From NCBI GenBank assembly GCA_013316825.1, contig WSLY01000010.1:1-64000 (forward strand): 64,000 nt of DNA. Reading direction: 5' to 3'. Under the pieces are notes generated by a model. That model saw nothing but the letters and a program-made list of their open reading frames with translations. It was not told the origin of the DNA and searched no databases. Position numbers and translations under genes: made by a program. The DNA comes from Lachnospiraceae bacterium. GTDB taxonomy: Bacteria; Bacillota; Clostridia; Lachnospirales; Lachnospiraceae. Positions 40,902 through 49,386 of this stretch are shown one piece after another (within the stretch, counting starts at the first letter, position 1; the number at the start of each line of letters is the position of its first letter).

Positions 40902-42569
40902 GTGGGCAAGGGCATGAACTGGAAAGAACGTTTTACCGACATTTACGGCGAAGAAGCAGGAGAAAAGTGGCTGCCGAAGCTGGAAAAGAGGATACAGGAA
41001 GCCAAAGAGTCGCTGAAAAATAAAACGGCGGATGCAGAGAATCAATATGTGATATTAATTACCTATCCGGATCAGTTTTACGGAGAAAAGAATCGACTGG
41101 AATTGTTTGAACGGTTTGCCGCAAAGTATTTGGAAGGTATATTTGACGCCATACATTTTCTTCCGTTTTGTCCTTACTCGTCGGATGACGGTTTTTCGGT
41201 GATGGATTACAAAAGCTTGAACAGCGGATTGGGAGATTGGGAAAATTTAGAAGGACTTTCCGGCAATTTTACCCTGATGTATGATTTTGTGTGCAATCAT
41301 GTGTCGGCAAAGCATAAATGGTTTTTGAAATGCCTTGACGGAGATAAAACATATGAAAAATATTTCATGGAGACGGACCCGAAAGAAGACTTATCCATGG
41401 TGACAAGGCCAAGAACGACGCCGCTGCTCACAAAATTTGATACGGCAGACGGTGAAAAGTATTATTGGACTACCTTCAGTGCGGACCAGATAGATTTAAA
41501 TTACCGCAATCCGGCGGTTTTTTCAGAGGCGGCAGATATTTTTCTGACGTATCTGGAAAGAGGAGGAACATGGATTCGGCTGGACGCCATCGGTTTTTTG
41601 TGGAAAGAAGCCGGCACCACCTGTATGCACCATGAAAACACACATAAGCTGGTCAAACTGCTCCGCAGCATAATGGAGGAGGTTTATCCGGAGGGCAGAA
41701 TTGTAACGGAAACCAACGTGCCCCATGCGGATAATGTTTCTTATTTTGGAAACGGATATGATGAAAGTCATATGGTATACCAGTTTCCGTTACCTATGCT
41801 GGTACTCTACAGTTTTTATAAGAAGGAGGCGTCAATTCTGTCGAACTGGGCATTAGGGCTTTCACTGCCTTCTGAGAGGACAAGTTTTTTTAACTTTCTT
41901 GCTTCTCACGACGGAATTGGCGTCAATCCGGTCAGAAGTATTGTGCCGGAGGAAGAAATCAATGGTCTGATTGCGCATTTGCAGGAAAAATCCGGCGCGT
42001 TGGTTTCTTACAAAGAAAACGCGGACGGCTCAAAAAGTGCTTACGAAGTGAATGTATCGTATTTCTCCGCTTTGCGGGAAGACTATGATTTTGAGACGGC
42101 AAAGCGCCGGTATCTGAATGCGCACGGCGTACTGCTGGGTATGCAGGGAGATGCCGCCATCTATATCAATTCCTATCTTGGAGTAGAAAATGACGAAGAA
42201 GGAGTTTGTCGGACAGGTATGAACAGAAGCATCAACCGAAAAAAAATTCGCTATGATGAACTGATGGAAAAACTGGAACATGCGGAGGACGGACAGGCGC
42301 AGATAAGAAAGGAAATGGAAAAGCTGATACGTATCAGGAAAAGCTGTGACGCTTTTGATACCCATGCAGAACAGAAGGTTTTGCAGGAAGAAAAAGAATT
42401 ATTTTCCTACATCAGGAACGGAAAGACGAAAAGGGTGCTCTGCCTTCACAATTTTTCGGAGAAGGAGATAGAAAAGAGCGGCATCAAAGGAACGGATTTG
42501 TGGACAGGAGAAAAAGTGAATGGCGTTGTGAAGATTTTACCCTATGGATTTAAATGGATAATCCTGTAA
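40902..42569 (+). CDS. GH13_18 glycoside phosphorylase, probable glucosylglycerate phosphorylase (YcjM-like)
   Basis: 555 residues of the sucrose-phosphorylase subfamily. From memory, E. coli YcjM (glucosylglycerate phosphorylase) shares long segments such as TETNVPHADNVSYFG and LASHDGIGVNPVR, unlike true sucrose phosphorylases. Catalytic residues are present: nucleophile Asp228 (RLDAIGF), acid/base Glu270 (VTETNVP) and Asp337 (ASHDGIG). Predicted reaction: 2-O-glucosyl-D-glycerate plus phosphate to glucose-1-phosphate and D-glycerate. The divergent glycerate kinase supports this. The start is ambiguous: GTG 40902 follows GGAGG closely, ATG 40914 aligns better with YcjM. No signal peptide, so it acts on imported substrate. 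Confidence 0.88.
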   Translation: MGKGMNWKERFTDIYGEEAGEKWLPKLEKRIQEAKESLKNKTADAENQYVILITYPDQFYGEKNRLELFERFAAKYLEGIFDAIHFLPFCPYSSDDGFSVMDYKSLNSGLGDWENLEGLSGNFTLMYDFVCNHVSAKHKWFLKCLDGDKTYEKYFMETDPKEDLSMVTRPRTTPLLTKFDTADGEKYYWTTFSADQIDLNYRNPAVFSEAADIFLTYLERGGTWIRLDAIGFLWKEAGTTCMHHENTHKLVKLLRSIMEEVYPEGRIVTETNVPHADNVSYFGNGYDESHMVYQFPLPMLVLYSFYKKEASILSNWALGLSLPSERTSFFNFLASHDGIGVNPVRSIVPEEEINGLIAHLQEKSGALVSYKENADGSKSAYEVNVSYFSALREDYDFETAKRRYLNAHGVLLGMQGDAAIYINSYLGVENDEEGVCRTGMNRSINRKKIRYDELMEKLEHAEDGQAQIRKEMEKLIRIRKSCDAFDTHAEQKVLQEEKELFSYIRNGKTKRVLCLHNFSEKEIEKSGIKGTDLWTGEKVNGVVKILPYGFKWIIL

Positions 42570-42579
42570 GAATGTATGC

Positions 42580-42602
42580 TTTTTCCCCTTTTCAGGGAAA
42601 GG
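42580..42602 (+). other. Intercistronic hairpin before the binding-protein gene
   Basis: TTTCCC / GGGAAA stem extended by two wobble pairs, 7-nt loop, no T tract after it. It may protect the 3' or 5' end of a processed mRNA so that binding protein outruns phosphorylase. Confidence 0.35.
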
Positions 42603-42662
42603 CTTCATTATAGAATACAAACCCCATAAAGCAAAAAGGATAAAAGAAAGGAAGGAAAGGTT

Positions 42663-44033
42663 ATGAAAAAGATGAAAAAGACATTGGCGGCTATTTTAGC
42701 GGCAGCAATGACGCTCAGCCTCGCGGCATGTGGCGGCAAAGAACCGGAAAATGTTCCGAAGCAGGATACACCGTCAGCAGAGAGCCCTACCCCGGCTCCC
42801 TCTGAACCTGAAAATGAGGAAAAAAATCCTGTTACCATCCAGTTTATGCACAGCATGGTACAGGAGGAACGCCAGCAGGCAATTCAGGGACTTATCGACA
42901 AATTTGAGGAGGAATATTCCTGGATTACGGTGGAGCAGGTCCCGACGGACGGTGAATCTACTTATGATACCAAGCTGACGGCTTTTGCGGGCGGCGGTAT
43001 GCCCGCAGTGATTGAAGTAAACCAAAATCGGGCAAAATGGCTGGTAGGAAACGAGCTTGCGGACCTTTCTGCCATCCGTGAAGTAATTGAAGCAAAACCC
43101 GGCGAGTATTATGATGCTATCTTAAAGATTAATACGACGGAAGACGGACAGGATTTTATCGGTGTTCCTGTCGGCGGCTGGGTGCAGGGAATTTGGTACA
43201 ATAAGACTGCTTTTGACGAGAAGGGATTGGCAGCTCCTGATACATGGGAGAACATTCTTGCAGCAGCAAAGGCATTCCACGACCCTGACAACAAGAAATA
43301 CGGCATTGCGCTTCCCACGGTGGACGGTGCATTTTCTGAGCAGAGTTTTTCTCAGTTTGCGTTATCGGTAGGAGCAAATGCGCTGAATGCGGACGGTGAA
43401 GCAGATTTCAATTCTGACAAGATGATAGAAGCGCTGACTTTTTATAAGGAGCTCTACCAGTATTCCATCCAGGGGTCTAACGGCACCACCGAGGTAAAGG
43501 ATGCTTTGCTGAACGGTTCTGTACCCATGGGTATTTATTCTACCTATATTTTAAAAGATTTGATAAATGAAGGTATGATGGATGATTTTGGTTTTGCACT
43601 GGTAACCAAGGAAACCAGCGCATCCTACGGCAGCGTTGGTATGCTTTCTGTCTCCGACGGCTTAAGCGACGAGGAAAGAGAAGCAGCAATCCTCTTTGTG
43701 AAATTCCTGGTAGAAACGGAAAACAATGTTGCATGGCTTCATATGGCACCCGGAGGACAGCAGCCGGTTATGCCTGCAGTAGCAAGCGATCCTGCTTATC
43801 TGGATAATGAAATCATCAAAGGATTTGAAGCACTTTCACCGGAAATTTCCGCAGCTTTTGGAAGCATCTCCCTGTTCGGTATTGTGGATGGCAGGAATTT
43901 TGTAAGCATGGGTAATGTTACAAGCTCCAATGTTATCTCAAGGGCAATCTATGACCTTACTGTCAATGATAAGGATCCGGCTGAAGTGGCGGCTGAGACA
44001 CAAAAACAGATAGAGGATTTGATTTCTCAATAA
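42663..44033 (+). CDS. Sugar ABC transporter substrate-binding lipoprotein
   Basis: 456 residues. Lipoprotein signal with lipobox LAAC (Cys23), a Ser/Pro/Glu linker, then a family-1 extracellular solute-binding domain (VTIQFMHSMVQEERQQAI.., PVGGWVQGIWYNKTAFDEKGL, NGSVPMGIYSTYIL). It should capture the glycoside outside the cell for the two permeases that follow. AAGGAAAGG ribosome site. Hairpins on both sides (42580, 44084) suggest differential expression from the rest of the operon. The ligand is probably a glucosylglycerate-like compound, by context. Confidence 0.92.
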   Translation: MKKMKKTLAAILAAAMTLSLAACGGKEPENVPKQDTPSAESPTPAPSEPENEEKNPVTIQFMHSMVQEERQQAIQGLIDKFEEEYSWITVEQVPTDGESTYDTKLTAFAGGGMPAVIEVNQNRAKWLVGNELADLSAIREVIEAKPGEYYDAILKINTTEDGQDFIGVPVGGWVQGIWYNKTAFDEKGLAAPDTWENILAAAKAFHDPDNKKYGIALPTVDGAFSEQSFSQFALSVGANALNADGEADFNSDKMIEALTFYKELYQYSIQGSNGTTEVKDALLNGSVPMGIYSTYILKDLINEGMMDDFGFALVTKETSASYGSVGMLSVSDGLSDEEREAAILFVKFLVETENNVAWLHMAPGGQQPVMPAVASDPAYLDNEIIKGFEALSPEISAAFGSISLFGIVDGRNFVSMGNVTSSNVISRAIYDLTVNDKDPAEVAAETQKQIEDLISQ

Positions 44034-44047
44034 CAGACGTTCAAAGC

Positions 44048-44076
44048 AATAAGCAAGGCTTTATTGCTTCAGAAGC
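44048..44076 (+). repeat. 29-nt post-stop repeat element, copy B
   Basis: Second copy, 14 nt after the stop of the binding-protein gene. With the preceding bases it folds as AAGCAATAAGC / GCTTTATTGCTT around a 3-nt loop (44044-44069). A strong hairpin follows 7 nt later. Confidence 0.6.
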
Positions 44077-44083
44077 TTAACAA

Positions 44084-44122
44084 GGGGCTGTCCATACTGC
44101 ATTTTGGCTGCGGGACAGCCCC
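44084..44122 (+). terminator. Hairpin between binding protein and permease genes
   Basis: 10-bp stem GGGGCTGTCC / GGACAGCCCC with a 19-nt loop, 109-nt intergenic gap. Without a T tract it is more likely a partial attenuator or mRNA stabiliser than a full terminator, as is common after binding-protein genes. Confidence 0.6.
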
Positions 44123-44142
44123 ATCTTGTAAGGAGTGAGGCG

Positions 44143-45006
44143 ATGAACAGAAAAAAAGAAATGACAGCAGGATTTTTATTTATAGCGCCCAGCATATTGC
44201 TGATCGTACTGCTGATTGGCTATCCTATGATATACAATTTCATTATCAGCTTTCATAAGGTGCCGGTCAATCCCAAAAAACCCATGCAGTTTGTAAACTT
44301 TGGGAATTTTACGAAAACGCTGGCGGACCCGTCTTTTTATAAGGCGCTTGGCGTAACCGTATTTTTTACTCTTTTGGTGGTTTTTTTGAGTACGGCGGTG
44401 GGACTGGCTGTTGCAATTCTTTTAAACCGCCGGTTCTTTGGCAAAAAAATCGTGAAGGCGCTGATACTGCTTCCGTATATTGTACCTTCCGTATCCTTGA
44501 TTTTTGCATGGAAGTACATGTTTAACAACACCTATGGAATTGTCAATTACCTGTTTGTGGATGTTTTGGGGCTGTTTGAGCGGGCGCCGCTTTGGTTTGA
44601 CCGTCCGGCAAGTGCTTTTGTGCTGGTAACGCTGTTTTGTGTGTGGAAGTTTTTCCCTTATGCATTTATGTCGTTTTATGCCATACTGCAGACCATCGAC
44701 AGGACGTTGTACGAAGCGGCGGATGTGGACGGCGCAAACGGCTGGCAGAAATTCAAAGTCATTACACTGCAGGAAATCAAGCCGGTGCTGGCGACAGTTG
44801 TTACACTCCGCACCATATGGGTATTTTATATGTACACGGAAGTTGCTCTTTTGAGCGGGCAGGTGAAGACAATCAGCGTGTATCTGTATGAAAATGCATT
44901 TTCCATGCGGGATATGGGAAAGGCCGCCGCTATTTCTATTCTGCTGTTTGCTATTATCTTCAGCTTTATTATGCTGGTGAGAAAGAAGGTGTTTAAGTAT
45001 GAGTAA
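44143..45006 (+). CDS. Sugar ABC transporter permease, MalF/UgpA type
   Basis: 287 residues with six predicted membrane segments and the EAA motif YEAADVDGANGWQKFKVITLQEIKP for ATPase docking. The ATG at 44143 has AAGGAG 7 nt upstream; the longer frame starts inside the preceding hairpin. It overlaps the next permease by 8 nt. No ATPase gene is in this operon, so a shared MsmK/UgpC-type ATPase encoded elsewhere probably energises it, as is usual in Firmicutes. Confidence 0.92.
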   Translation: MNRKKEMTAGFLFIAPSILLIVLLIGYPMIYNFIISFHKVPVNPKKPMQFVNFGNFTKTLADPSFYKALGVTVFFTLLVVFLSTAVGLAVAILLNRRFFGKKIVKALILLPYIVPSVSLIFAWKYMFNNTYGIVNYLFVDVLGLFERAPLWFDRPASAFVLVTLFCVWKFFPYAFMSFYAILQTIDRTLYEAADVDGANGWQKFKVITLQEIKPVLATVVTLRTIWVFYMYTEVALLSGQVKTISVYLYENAFSMRDMGKAAAISILLFAIIFSFIMLVRKKVFKYE

Positions 45007-45847
45007 AAAAAAGAAGAAAAAAATAGTGCGGGGCATATTTTTTTATGCGGGCATCCTGCTGCTCATGGCGGTGATTCTGATTCCCTTCTTTTTCATGGTT
45101 ACGGTGTCCTTGAAATCGGCAAAGGAAGCGATTCAGGTTCCGCCCACCGTACTTCCCGAAGCACTTACTTTACAGCATTATAAAGATATTTTCAACGCCA
45201 ACATTTTTCCGTTTTTAAAGTATTTTAAAAACAGCCTTTATGTGTCGGTACTGGCGGCGTCGATTTCGCTTGTTTTGGGTATTATGGCGGGATATGCGCT
45301 TTCGAAGCTCAGGTTTCCCGGGCGGATGACCATCAGCAACAGTTTTTACTGCGTCTATATGTTTTCCGGCATTCTGCTGATTGTGCCTCTTTACAGGCTG
45401 CTTTCATCCGTTGGACTTTATAACCACAGAGAAGCGCTGATTATTATCATGGTGGTGCAGACACTTCCGACATCGATTTATATGCTGAAGGGCTTTTTTG
45501 ATACGATTCCGCAGGAAATCGAGGAGGCAGGAAAAATTGACGGGCTGAATTATGTGCAGAGTATTTTCTACATCGTTATCCCTATTTCCGTATCGGGTAT
45601 CGTATCGGTATTTGTATATGCGTTTATGATTGCATGGAACGACTTTTTATATGCGACCATATTCTTAAGTTCATCTGATTTGTTTACGCTGCCAATCGGG
45701 TTGAATTCGCTGTTCAACCGCCCTGATTATATTTGGGGGCGCATGATGGCGGCGGCGCTTGTCACATCGGTTCCGGTCGTCATTATGTATGCATTCAGCG
45801 AGTTTCTGATGAAAAAGGGAACAACCGAAGGCGGCGTGAAAGGATAA
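44999..45847 (+). CDS. Sugar ABC transporter permease, MalG/UgpE type
   Basis: 282 residues, six predicted membrane segments. A Lys-rich N-terminus (SKKKKKKIVRG) faces the cytoplasm, and the EAA loop is IPQEIEEAGKIDGLNYVQSIFYIVIPI. It completes the heterodimeric channel with the overlapping upstream gene. Its stop is 20 nt before the dehydrogenase start, keeping transport and catabolism in one transcript. Confidence 0.92.
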   Translation: MSKKKKKKIVRGIFFYAGILLLMAVILIPFFFMVTVSLKSAKEAIQVPPTVLPEALTLQHYKDIFNANIFPFLKYFKNSLYVSVLAASISLVLGIMAGYALSKLRFPGRMTISNSFYCVYMFSGILLIVPLYRLLSSVGLYNHREALIIIMVVQTLPTSIYMLKGFFDTIPQEIEEAGKIDGLNYVQSIFYIVIPISVSGIVSVFVYAFMIAWNDFLYATIFLSSSDLFTLPIGLNSLFNRPDYIWGRMMAAALVTSVPVVIMYAFSEFLMKKGTTEGGVKG

Positions 45848-45867
45848 AATGGGAAAGGAAGAAAAAG

Positions 45868-46866
45868 ATGGAAAGAGTAAGACTGACTTCCATGGAGGAT
45901 GGTATTGTATTTTTAAAAAAGGAGACGATAGAGGAGCCGAAGGATACGGAGGTTACGGTAGCGCTAAAGGCTTCCGTCGTGAGCCCGGGAACGGAGCGCG
46001 CGTTCATTCTGTCATTGGAAAACACGGACCGCAATTATCCGCGTATATTAGGCTACAGTGCTGCCGGCGTAGTGGTAAAGACAGGAAAGAAGGTAACGGA
46101 TTTTAAGGTGGGAGACAGAGTTGCGGGCATTATGCCCCATGCCAGTCTTCACAATGCGGAAAGTAGAAATCTGGTGCATATTCCTGATGGCGTCAGCTTT
46201 GAGCAGGCGTCGTTTGTGAGAATCGGCGTTATTTCCATGCAGGCAGTCAGAAAGGCAAGGCTGGAGCTGGGAGAGGGCGCCATGGTGCTGGGACTGGGGC
46301 TGATTGGACAGATGGCAGTGCAGCTTGTAAAGACAAACGGCGCGTCTCCCGTTATTGGTCTGGATATTGTGGAAAGCAAGCGCTGTCTGGCGAAAGAGCT
46401 TGGCTGTACTTACGTGTGTGATTCCCGTCAGGAAGATATCGAAGAAATCTTAAAGGGCATTGGAAACGGAAAACTGCCGCAGGTGGTAGTAGAATCTACC
46501 GGCTTCCCGGGTCCTATAGAACAGGCAATCCGGTTGACGGAAAAGTATGGCAGGGTTATAATTTTAGGAAGTACCAGAGGCAGCACGGAAATTAATTTTT
46601 ATCGTGACGTACACAAAAAAGGAATTCAGATTATCGGTGCGCATATTTCCTGTAATCCGACAGATTTCTCTTATCCCGGATACTGGACTTTTCAGGATAA
46701 TGCAAACTGCTTCATGCGTCTTTTGTCAGAAGGCAGGGTATGTGTGGACAAGCTGGTATCCCAGCGTGCAGATTATCATGATTACAATGAAATATACGCA
46801 AATGTGCTGCAGTCAAAAGAGGATTATATTACATCCGTCATTACATGGGAGGAGGAGCGGGCATGA
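45868..46866 (+). CDS. Medium-chain dehydrogenase (YcjQ-like), zinc-site residues not canonical
   Basis: 332 residues of the MDR superfamily. The Rossmann motif is GLGLIGQMAVQLVK (about 141-154). The normal GHE zinc loop is replaced by RILGYSAAGVV and the structural four-Cys lobe is absent, as in the E. coli guloside 3-dehydrogenase YcjQ and the Bchl/bi-domain oxidoreductase group. By analogy it may interconvert a glycoside and its 3-keto form with NAD(H). I chose the ATG at 45868 (AAAGGAAG upstream); the longer frame lies inside the permease gene. The stop overlaps the next start (ATGA). Confidence 0.82.
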   Translation: MERVRLTSMEDGIVFLKKETIEEPKDTEVTVALKASVVSPGTERAFILSLENTDRNYPRILGYSAAGVVVKTGKKVTDFKVGDRVAGIMPHASLHNAESRNLVHIPDGVSFEQASFVRIGVISMQAVRKARLELGEGAMVLGLGLIGQMAVQLVKTNGASPVIGLDIVESKRCLAKELGCTYVCDSRQEDIEEILKGIGNGKLPQVVVESTGFPGPIEQAIRLTEKYGRVIILGSTRGSTEINFYRDVHKKGIQIIGAHISCNPTDFSYPGYWTFQDNANCFMRLLSEGRVCVDKLVSQRADYHDYNEIYANVLQSKEDYITSVITWEEERA

Positions 46867-47858
46867 AAGAAACAGTAAATTATGCAATTGTAGGATGCGG
46901 TTCTATTTCCAAAACCCATATAAAGGCGCTTGCGCAGGTGGAAAATGCCAAGCTGTATGCCGTCTGCGATAAGTCGGCGGAGCGGGCAGAGGCAGCGGCG
47001 GCATTAAGCGGCGCCATAGTCTATACGGATTTGGATGAGATGCTTGCCGACAAGGAGGTGGATGCCGTTATTATCCTGACGGCAAGCGGCATGCACGGCG
47101 ATATGGGCATGAAGGCAGCAAAAGCAGGTAAGCATGTAATCGTGGAGAAGCCTATCGACATATCGGTGGAAAAAGCAAAGCAGCTTATAAGCACTTGCGA
47201 GGAAAATCAGGTTTCGGTAAGCTGCATTTTCCAGCACCGTTACGATGCGGATACAAAAGCGCTCGCCGAGGCGGTAAAGGAAGGCAGGCTGGGAACCCTT
47301 CATGCCGGCTGCTGTCATACCAAATGGTACAGGGGGCAGGCATATTATGATGAGGTGGACTGGCGCGGAACCCGCAGGTATGACGGAGGCGGCGCACTGA
47401 TGAATCAGGGTATCCATCAGCTTGATTTGTTCCAATATCTAATGGGCGAAGTGGAGGAGGTTTTTGCTTACTGCGCAACAAGGGCACATGAGCGGATTGA
47501 TGTGGAAGATTTATGCATGGCGACGCTGAAATTTAAGAATGGTGCGCTGGGAATACTGGAGGCAAGTACCGTGGCAGCTCCCGGTTTTTATACCAGAATT
47601 GACATAAACGGAAGCAGAGGCAGCGTCATTTTACAGAATAATGCCGTGGCAGAGTGGAAAATTGAGGGAGAAGAAGCCTATCAAACACAGGAAACACAGC
47701 TTCCTCACAGGATACAGCTTGCGGAAATTACAGAAAGCATCCGAAAGGGTGTGCCTTCACTGGTAAACGGCAGGGAAGCTTTAAAGGCTTTGCAGGTGGT
47801 AGAAGCCATCTATAAATCGGCAGAAACGGGAAAGCCCGAAAAAATCTGCTATGAATAG
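46863..47858 (+). CDS. Gfo/Idh/MocA-family oxidoreductase (YcjS-like)
   Basis: 331 residues. The N-terminal NAD domain begins YAIVGCGSISKTHIKAL; the family EKP motif gives Lys96 (IVEKPIDI), and catalytic His185 lies in NQGIHQLDLF with Asp188. The region WRGTRRYDGGGALMNQG is the substrate loop. E. coli YcjS of this family oxidises D-glucosides at C3; a similar 3-dehydrogenase role is likely here given the neighbours. It is coupled to the previous gene by ATGA with GGAGGAG upstream, and the GH4 gene starts 34 nt after its stop. Confidence 0.85.
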   Translation: MKETVNYAIVGCGSISKTHIKALAQVENAKLYAVCDKSAERAEAAAALSGAIVYTDLDEMLADKEVDAVIILTASGMHGDMGMKAAKAGKHVIVEKPIDISVEKAKQLISTCEENQVSVSCIFQHRYDADTKALAEAVKEGRLGTLHAGCCHTKWYRGQAYYDEVDWRGTRRYDGGGALMNQGIHQLDLFQYLMGEVEEVFAYCATRAHERIDVEDLCMATLKFKNGALGILEASTVAAPGFYTRIDINGSRGSVILQNNAVAEWKIEGEEAYQTQETQLPHRIQLAEITESIRKGVPSLVNGREALKALQVVEAIYKSAETGKPEKICYE

Positions 47859-47892
47859 CCGCAGTACGGCAGAATGGGAGGAGAAAGGAAAC

Positions 47893-49275
47893 ATGGAATA
47901 CGGCAAAAACAGTTGCAGTGACATTCAGATTTGCTATATCGGCGGAGGCTCGCAGGGCTGGGCATGGAAGCTGATGAGCGACCTTTATCTGGAGGAGGCG
48001 CTTTCCGGCACCATAAGATTGTATGATATTGATATGGAGGCGGCGAAAGCCAATGAAGCCATCGGAAACAGGCTTTTTGCCTATGAAGGAGCAAAAAGCA
48101 AATGGAATTTTGTGACGGCTGCTTCTTTGGAGGAGGGGCTTAAGGGTGCGGATTTTGTTATTATTTCCATACTGCCCGCTACTTTTGAGGAGATGCGCTC
48201 CGACGTACATGCGCCGGAAACTTATGGTATCTATCAGTCCGTAGGCGATACTGTGGGACCGGGCGGGGTATTCCGCGCCCTCAGGACAATTCCGATGTAT
48301 GAGGTGATTGCAGGCGCCATCAAGACATATTGTCCTAATGCGTGGCTCATCAACTATACCAATCCCATGTCCATCTGTACGGGTGCGCTTTACCGGATAT
48401 TTCCGGATATCAAGGCATTCGGATGCTGCCATGAGGTATTTGGCGCGCAGCGGCTTTTGCTGATGGCGTTAAAAGAGGAGCTTGGCATTGAAGAACCGGA
48501 CCGGCATAAGCTGCGCACCAATGTAGTGGGCATCAACCATTTTACATGGATTACGGAGGCCTCCTACAAAGAGGTGGACTTGTTCCCCATATATGCGCGT
48601 TTTGTAGAAAAACATTATAAAGAAGGCATCTGCGACAAGGTGACGGATTTTCATTTTATGTCCCTCAATAAAGTGAAATTTGATTTGTTTCAAAGATACG
48701 GCGTAATTGCGGCAGCGGGAGACCGGCATCTGGCTGAGTTTGTGCCGGAATACCTGCAGAATCCGGAGAATGTAGAGGCGTGGGGATACGCGCTTACGCC
48801 GATAGAATACCGTATAGACAATAAAAAGGAACTAAATGAAAAGAGCCGTGCCTATGCAACCGGTGCGGAGCCGATTCCCATCGAGCCTTCGGGCGAGGAG
48901 GGTGTTGCGCAGATAAAGGCACTTTTAGGGCTGGGAGAGATCATTACCAATGTAAACCTGCCCAACAGAGGACAGCTTCAGGCTTCACAGGAGATAGTGG
49001 TGGAGACCAATGCGCTTTTTACCAAAGACTCTGTGCGTCCGGTTATGGCAGGGGCGCTTCCTGACGGCGTTGCGCTTTTGATGGGCAGGCATATGCAGAA
49101 TCAGGAGATGATAGTAAAAGCGGCGCTTCACAGAGATACAAAACTTGCTTTTGAAGCTTTCTGCAATGACCCGATTACGGCGTGTCTTAGCTTAAAACAG
49201 GCGAAAGAGTTGTTTGGGCGCATGTTTGAAAATACAAGGCAGTATCTGCCGGATTATGCGCCGCTGTCCGTATAG
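47893..49275 (+). CDS. GH4 glycosidase, LplD-like (alpha-galacturonidase-type)
   Basis: 460 residues. GH4 enzymes oxidise the sugar at C3 with NAD+ and Mn2+, then cleave by elimination. NAD loop YIGGGSQGWAWKL near residue 16; metal ligands Cys179-His180 in GCCHEVFG and His216 in GINHFTWI; VGDTVGPGG and NYTNPMSICT are also present. From memory the match is closest to B. subtilis LplD (alpha-galacturonidase), with which it shares SVGDTVGPGG and SGEEGV-containing blocks, rather than MelA or 6-phospho-glucosidases. The ATG at 47893 follows GGAGGAGAAAGG. Last gene of the locus. Its real substrate here may be the same imported glycoside in oxidised or epimerised form. Confidence 0.9.
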   Translation: MEYGKNSCSDIQICYIGGGSQGWAWKLMSDLYLEEALSGTIRLYDIDMEAAKANEAIGNRLFAYEGAKSKWNFVTAASLEEGLKGADFVIISILPATFEEMRSDVHAPETYGIYQSVGDTVGPGGVFRALRTIPMYEVIAGAIKTYCPNAWLINYTNPMSICTGALYRIFPDIKAFGCCHEVFGAQRLLLMALKEELGIEEPDRHKLRTNVVGINHFTWITEASYKEVDLFPIYARFVEKHYKEGICDKVTDFHFMSLNKVKFDLFQRYGVIAAAGDRHLAEFVPEYLQNPENVEAWGYALTPIEYRIDNKKELNEKSRAYATGAEPIPIEPSGEEGVAQIKALLGLGEIITNVNLPNRGQLQASQEIVVETNALFTKDSVRPVMAGALPDGVALLMGRHMQNQEMIVKAALHRDTKLAFEAFCNDPITACLSLKQAKELFGRMFENTRQYLPDYAPLSV

Positions 49276-49295
49276 CGGACTGTCATGTTTATGCG

Positions 49296-49316
49296 ACATA
49301 TTTTGCGAAAATATGT
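49296..49316. promoter_or_regulatory. AT-rich dyad touching the -35 of the next gene
   Basis: ACATATTTT / AAAATATGT, a 9-bp inverted repeat with a GCG loop. It ends on the first base of the -35 box, so it could be a weak terminator for the GH4 gene or an operator for the zinc-ribbon gene. Confidence 0.4.
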
Positions 49317-49344
49317 TGACTTCCTCTATGGCAGGGTATAAGAT
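49316..49344 (+). promoter_or_regulatory. Sigma-A promoter of the zinc-ribbon/DUF4190 gene
   Basis: TTGACT and TAAGAT with a 17-nt spacer, 42 nt before the ATG. Confidence 0.6.
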
Positions 49345-49386
49345 AAGAGAGTATTTAGCGAAATTTTCTTATTAGGAGGAAGAAGT

